Positions 6,891 to 9,007 of a stretch of 9,007 bases of DNA are shown here, one piece after another (the stretch's first letter is position 1; each line of letters opens with the position of its first letter). Position numbers and translations under genes: made by a program. The notes beneath the pieces are model-generated. The model was not told the origin of the DNA and did no database searches. It saw only the letters and a list, made by a program, of their open reading frames with translations. The stretch is from CAZSHX01 sp964606895 (GTDB lineage Bacteria; Bacteroidota; Ignavibacteria; Kapaibacteriales; UBA2268). The stretch covers positions 1 through 9,007 of the forward strand of contig CAZSHX010000109.1 of the NCBI GenBank assembly GCA_964606895.1, read 5' to 3'.

Positions 6891-8792
6891 ATGAATATAA
6901 ATTTAGAATTAATAAAAAGCAGGCTTCTTCAGCTCCAAACCGAAATTGACTGCTCAATTGATTATTGGGTACCTGATTTAACAAAACCCGAAAGAGAAAT
7001 AAATCTGAATCCGTTCGACTTTTTCTCAGAAAGAATTTCAAAAATTGATGAGTTAAGCAGATTAGGAAAATCCTTGCTTCCATCAAAAGACTGGACCAAA
7101 GATGCCGTTGTTTATAATATGCTCGTCCGCTACACAACTGCTTATGACCATGACAGAAACGGAATAATTAACATTTCACCCAATGAATATGGATTGATGG
7201 AAACAGGAACATTTCTGAAAACCATAGCCTTACTCCCGTATTTGCATGAGTTGGGAGTAAATACGATTCATCTTTTGCCAATCACTTCAATCGGCTTTGA
7301 ATCCCACAAGGGCAATCTCGGTTCGCCTTATGCAATCAGAAATCCATATCAGCTTGATGATAGGCTTTCGGAACCTTTTCTGGAAATGTCACCGGAAGTA
7401 CAGTTCGGAGCACTTGTCGAAGCCGCACATTCGCTTGGAATGAAAGTTGTTCTTGAATTCGTTTTCCGTACTGCAAGCCTGGACAGCGAACTTGCATTGC
7501 AACATCCGGAGTGGTTCTACTGGATTAAAGCAAATATTCCGGATAAATCAAAAAGCACAACGGACGAAATCACCTATTCTGCTCCGATATTTACCGAAGA
7601 AGAGCTCGAAGAAATTGAGATTAAAATTAAGGGACAGGATTTCGAAGACCTGATTCCACCACCAAAAGAATATATTGATATGTTTACAGAAATCCCTGAA
7701 AAAATTTATTTCAGAGACGGAAGAATCATGGTTGAAACGAAGGATGGAACAGAATGCAGGATTCCATCAGCTTTTGCAGACTGGCCCCCCAATGACACAC
7801 AGCCTCCCTGGAGCGATGTTACCTATCTCCGCCTGTTCGAGCATCCCGATTTTAATTACATTGCTTACAATACTGTAAGGATGTATGACGATAAGTTAAA
7901 TCAAAAAGAAAACATTGTGCAGTCACTTTGGAACAATATTGCAGGAATCATTCCTTACTATATTAAAAATTTCGGAATAGATGGTGTATTGCTTGATATG
8001 GGACACGCACTACCTGCTGAACTGAGAAAACAAATATCAAACGAGGCAAAGAAAGTAAATCCGAATTTTGTTTTCTGGGAAGAAAATTTCACATTAAGCA
8101 AAAAATCCGTTGAGGACGGCTACTCGGCAGTTGTCGGATATGTGCCTTTTGATGAGCATGTTCACTGGAAGCTGAAATTGTTGATTGATATGCTTTCGAA
8201 GGGTGAGTCTCTGATTCCGTTTTTCTTGACTCCCGAAACTCACAACACACCACGTACGGCATTCAGAAAGGGCGGAATAGCTTTTTCGAAATTCTGCTGG
8301 GCATTGAATTGTTTTCTGCCGGGTGTTCTTTTCATTCACTCAGGCTTCGAACTCGGCGAAAGGGTTCCCGTAAATACAGGTTTAGACTTTACTGAAGAAG
8401 AAATTGATATGTTCCCTTCGGATTATCTTCCTTTGTTTTCCTCTGCCGCCATGAATTGGAAATCGGGTGATGACCTGACTGCATTCATGAAGCAGATAAT
8501 GAAAATCAGAACTGATTTTTTGACAAATAATACTCAAAAGTTCAATAAAGAATTTACTGTGTTCGACTGCGAAAACGAATATCTTCTTGTATTTTTCCAT
8601 CAAAGCAAACACAATAATGTTGTATTTATTGGCAATATGAACAATGAATATGAAGTTGAAACCGAATTCCAAATTCCAAATGATTTCACAGGATTGGTTG
8701 ATTTAATAACCCAAAGAAGCTATTCGGCAAATGATAATAAAATCAGAATAAATCTGAAACCTTTTGAGTTTATTATAGGAAAATTTGTTTGA
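6891..8792 (+). CDS. GH13-like (alpha-amylase superfamily) protein, distantly GlgE-like, with altered active-site residues
   Basis: The ATG at 6891 is preferred over the in-frame TTG at 6876 and gives 633 residues. After a helical N-terminus of about 70 residues comes a (beta/alpha)8 barrel: 'DAVVYNMLVRY' from 71, 'GVNTIHLLPIT' (P130), 'GNLGSPYAI', 'VVLEFVFR' and 'HPEWF' (205-209). Next are 'IDGVLLDMGHA' with D369 as the presumed nucleophile, 'FVFWEENF' with E398 as the presumed acid/base, and 'ETHNTPR' (H451, N452). The C-terminus (about 545-633) looks like the usual beta domain. Some stretches (HPEWF, the FWxE segment) recall GlgE maltosyltransferases. Unlike active GH13 enzymes, the invariant Arg two residues before the nucleophile is Leu (L367). 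The first conserved Asp is Glu (E189), and the third catalytic Asp appears to be Asn (N452). No signal peptide is visible, so it is probably cytoplasmic. No glycogen or trehalose genes lie next to it. Substrate and activity are unknown; it may be a divergent transglycosylase or a non-catalytic homologue. Confidence 0.85.
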   Translation: MNINLELIKSRLLQLQTEIDCSIDYWVPDLTKPEREINLNPFDFFSERISKIDELSRLGKSLLPSKDWTKDAVVYNMLVRYTTAYDHDRNGIINISPNEYGLMETGTFLKTIALLPYLHELGVNTIHLLPITSIGFESHKGNLGSPYAIRNPYQLDDRLSEPFLEMSPEVQFGALVEAAHSLGMKVVLEFVFRTASLDSELALQHPEWFYWIKANIPDKSKSTTDEITYSAPIFTEEELEEIEIKIKGQDFEDLIPPPKEYIDMFTEIPEKIYFRDGRIMVETKDGTECRIPSAFADWPPNDTQPPWSDVTYLRLFEHPDFNYIAYNTVRMYDDKLNQKENIVQSLWNNIAGIIPYYIKNFGIDGVLLDMGHALPAELRKQISNEAKKVNPNFVFWEENFTLSKKSVEDGYSAVVGYVPFDEHVHWKLKLLIDMLSKGESLIPFFLTPETHNTPRTAFRKGGIAFSKFCWALNCFLPGVLFIHSGFELGERVPVNTGLDFTEEEIDMFPSDYLPLFSSAAMNWKSGDDLTAFMKQIMKIRTDFLTNNTQKFNKEFTVFDCENEYLLVFFHQSKHNNVVFIGNMNNEYEVETEFQIPNDFTGLVDLITQRSYSANDNKIRINLKPFEFIIGKFV

Positions 8793-9007
8793 TTTGAATG
8801 ATGATAATGATGGAAAATGCTCAACTTCCTTGTATGTTTTACAGGGATTATTGTGGAATCCTGTTATGCTGTTATTTTTGGATTTTTTTAGTTGCACTTT
8901 GTTTCTTGTCAGAATTACAATTTTCTTCACTTTAAGAGTTTTTATAAAAAAAATGGGTCACAGAAAATAATTGGGGATTAAGCAAAAAGTTTGGTTAATC
9001 TGAATAG
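8793..9007. other. Downstream region without a supportable gene
   Basis: These 215 AT-rich bases follow the GH13-like gene. A 45-codon frame at 8798-8935 encodes a hydrophobic peptide, and an overlapping frame with a TTG start runs to 8970. Neither has a recognisable family or a ribosome binding site, so neither is called. A weak hairpin is listed separately. Confidence 0.4.
8842..8863 (+). terminator. Possible weak terminator hairpin after the GH13-like gene
   Basis: CAGGGATT (8842-8849) can pair with AATCCTG (8857-8863) around a 7-base loop, leaving one G bulged. Short T-runs follow about 10 and 20 bases later, not directly. The position, 50 bases after the stop codon, suits a terminator, but the structure is weak. 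Confidence 0.25.

Noticed and set aside
8798..8935. 45-codon hydrophobic small frame after the GH13-like gene
   Set aside because: It has one possible membrane segment and several ATGs in a row, but no ribosome binding site, family or conservation evidence. AT-rich spacer DNA often yields such frames.
1..9007. CRISPR array, tRNA or rRNA genes, replication origin
   Set aside because: No regularly spaced repeats, no tRNA-like cloverleaf or rRNA sequence, and no cluster of initiator-type boxes were seen on either strand.

Overview
The window looks like a chromosomal stretch from an AT-rich member of the Bacteroidota/Chlorobiota/Ignavibacteriota (FCB) group. I infer this from the Rhs-core style, the 'ENKGQ..NVYPxID' extracellular protein, signal peptides ending in a KA|Q-type site, weak or absent Shine-Dalgarno sequences and the AT-rich spacers. 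No rRNA or tRNA gene is present to fix the taxonomy further.

Left part (1-1360, + strand): the 3' end of an Rhs/YD-repeat polymorphic toxin gene. Its last core codons lead into a variable C-terminal domain that may be a cysteine peptidase/amidase-like toxin. Twelve bases later comes a small secreted protein of unknown family, in the place where an immunity protein is normally encoded. Base composition falls from about 45% GC in the Rhs core to about 20-30% GC in the tip and the downstream gene. This fits a horizontally exchanged toxin tip plus immunity cassette.

Middle-left (1361-2734): gene debris. An N-terminal fragment of a secreted SBBP-type (T9SS-associated) protein runs directly into the C-terminal third of an IS4-family DDE transposase. 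Neither is intact. The 164-base spacer before the next gene carries three inverted repeats.

Middle (2735-6786, - strand): a two-gene operon, sbcD then sbcC (bacterial Mre11-Rad50), with a 4-base ATGA overlap. The SbcC apex has a CX6C motif where the classical zinc hook has CXXC.

Right part (6787-9007): a 104-base AT-rich spacer separates sbcD from a divergently transcribed GH13-like (alpha-amylase superfamily) protein. It resembles GlgE-type maltosyltransferases in places, but several otherwise conserved active-site positions are changed. The last 215 bases hold no supportable gene.

The toxin module, the sbcDC repair operon and the GH13-like gene show no evident functional link. The most promising candidate for something undescribed is the Rhs tip with its secreted partner. 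The GH13-like protein with its altered catalytic residues is second.
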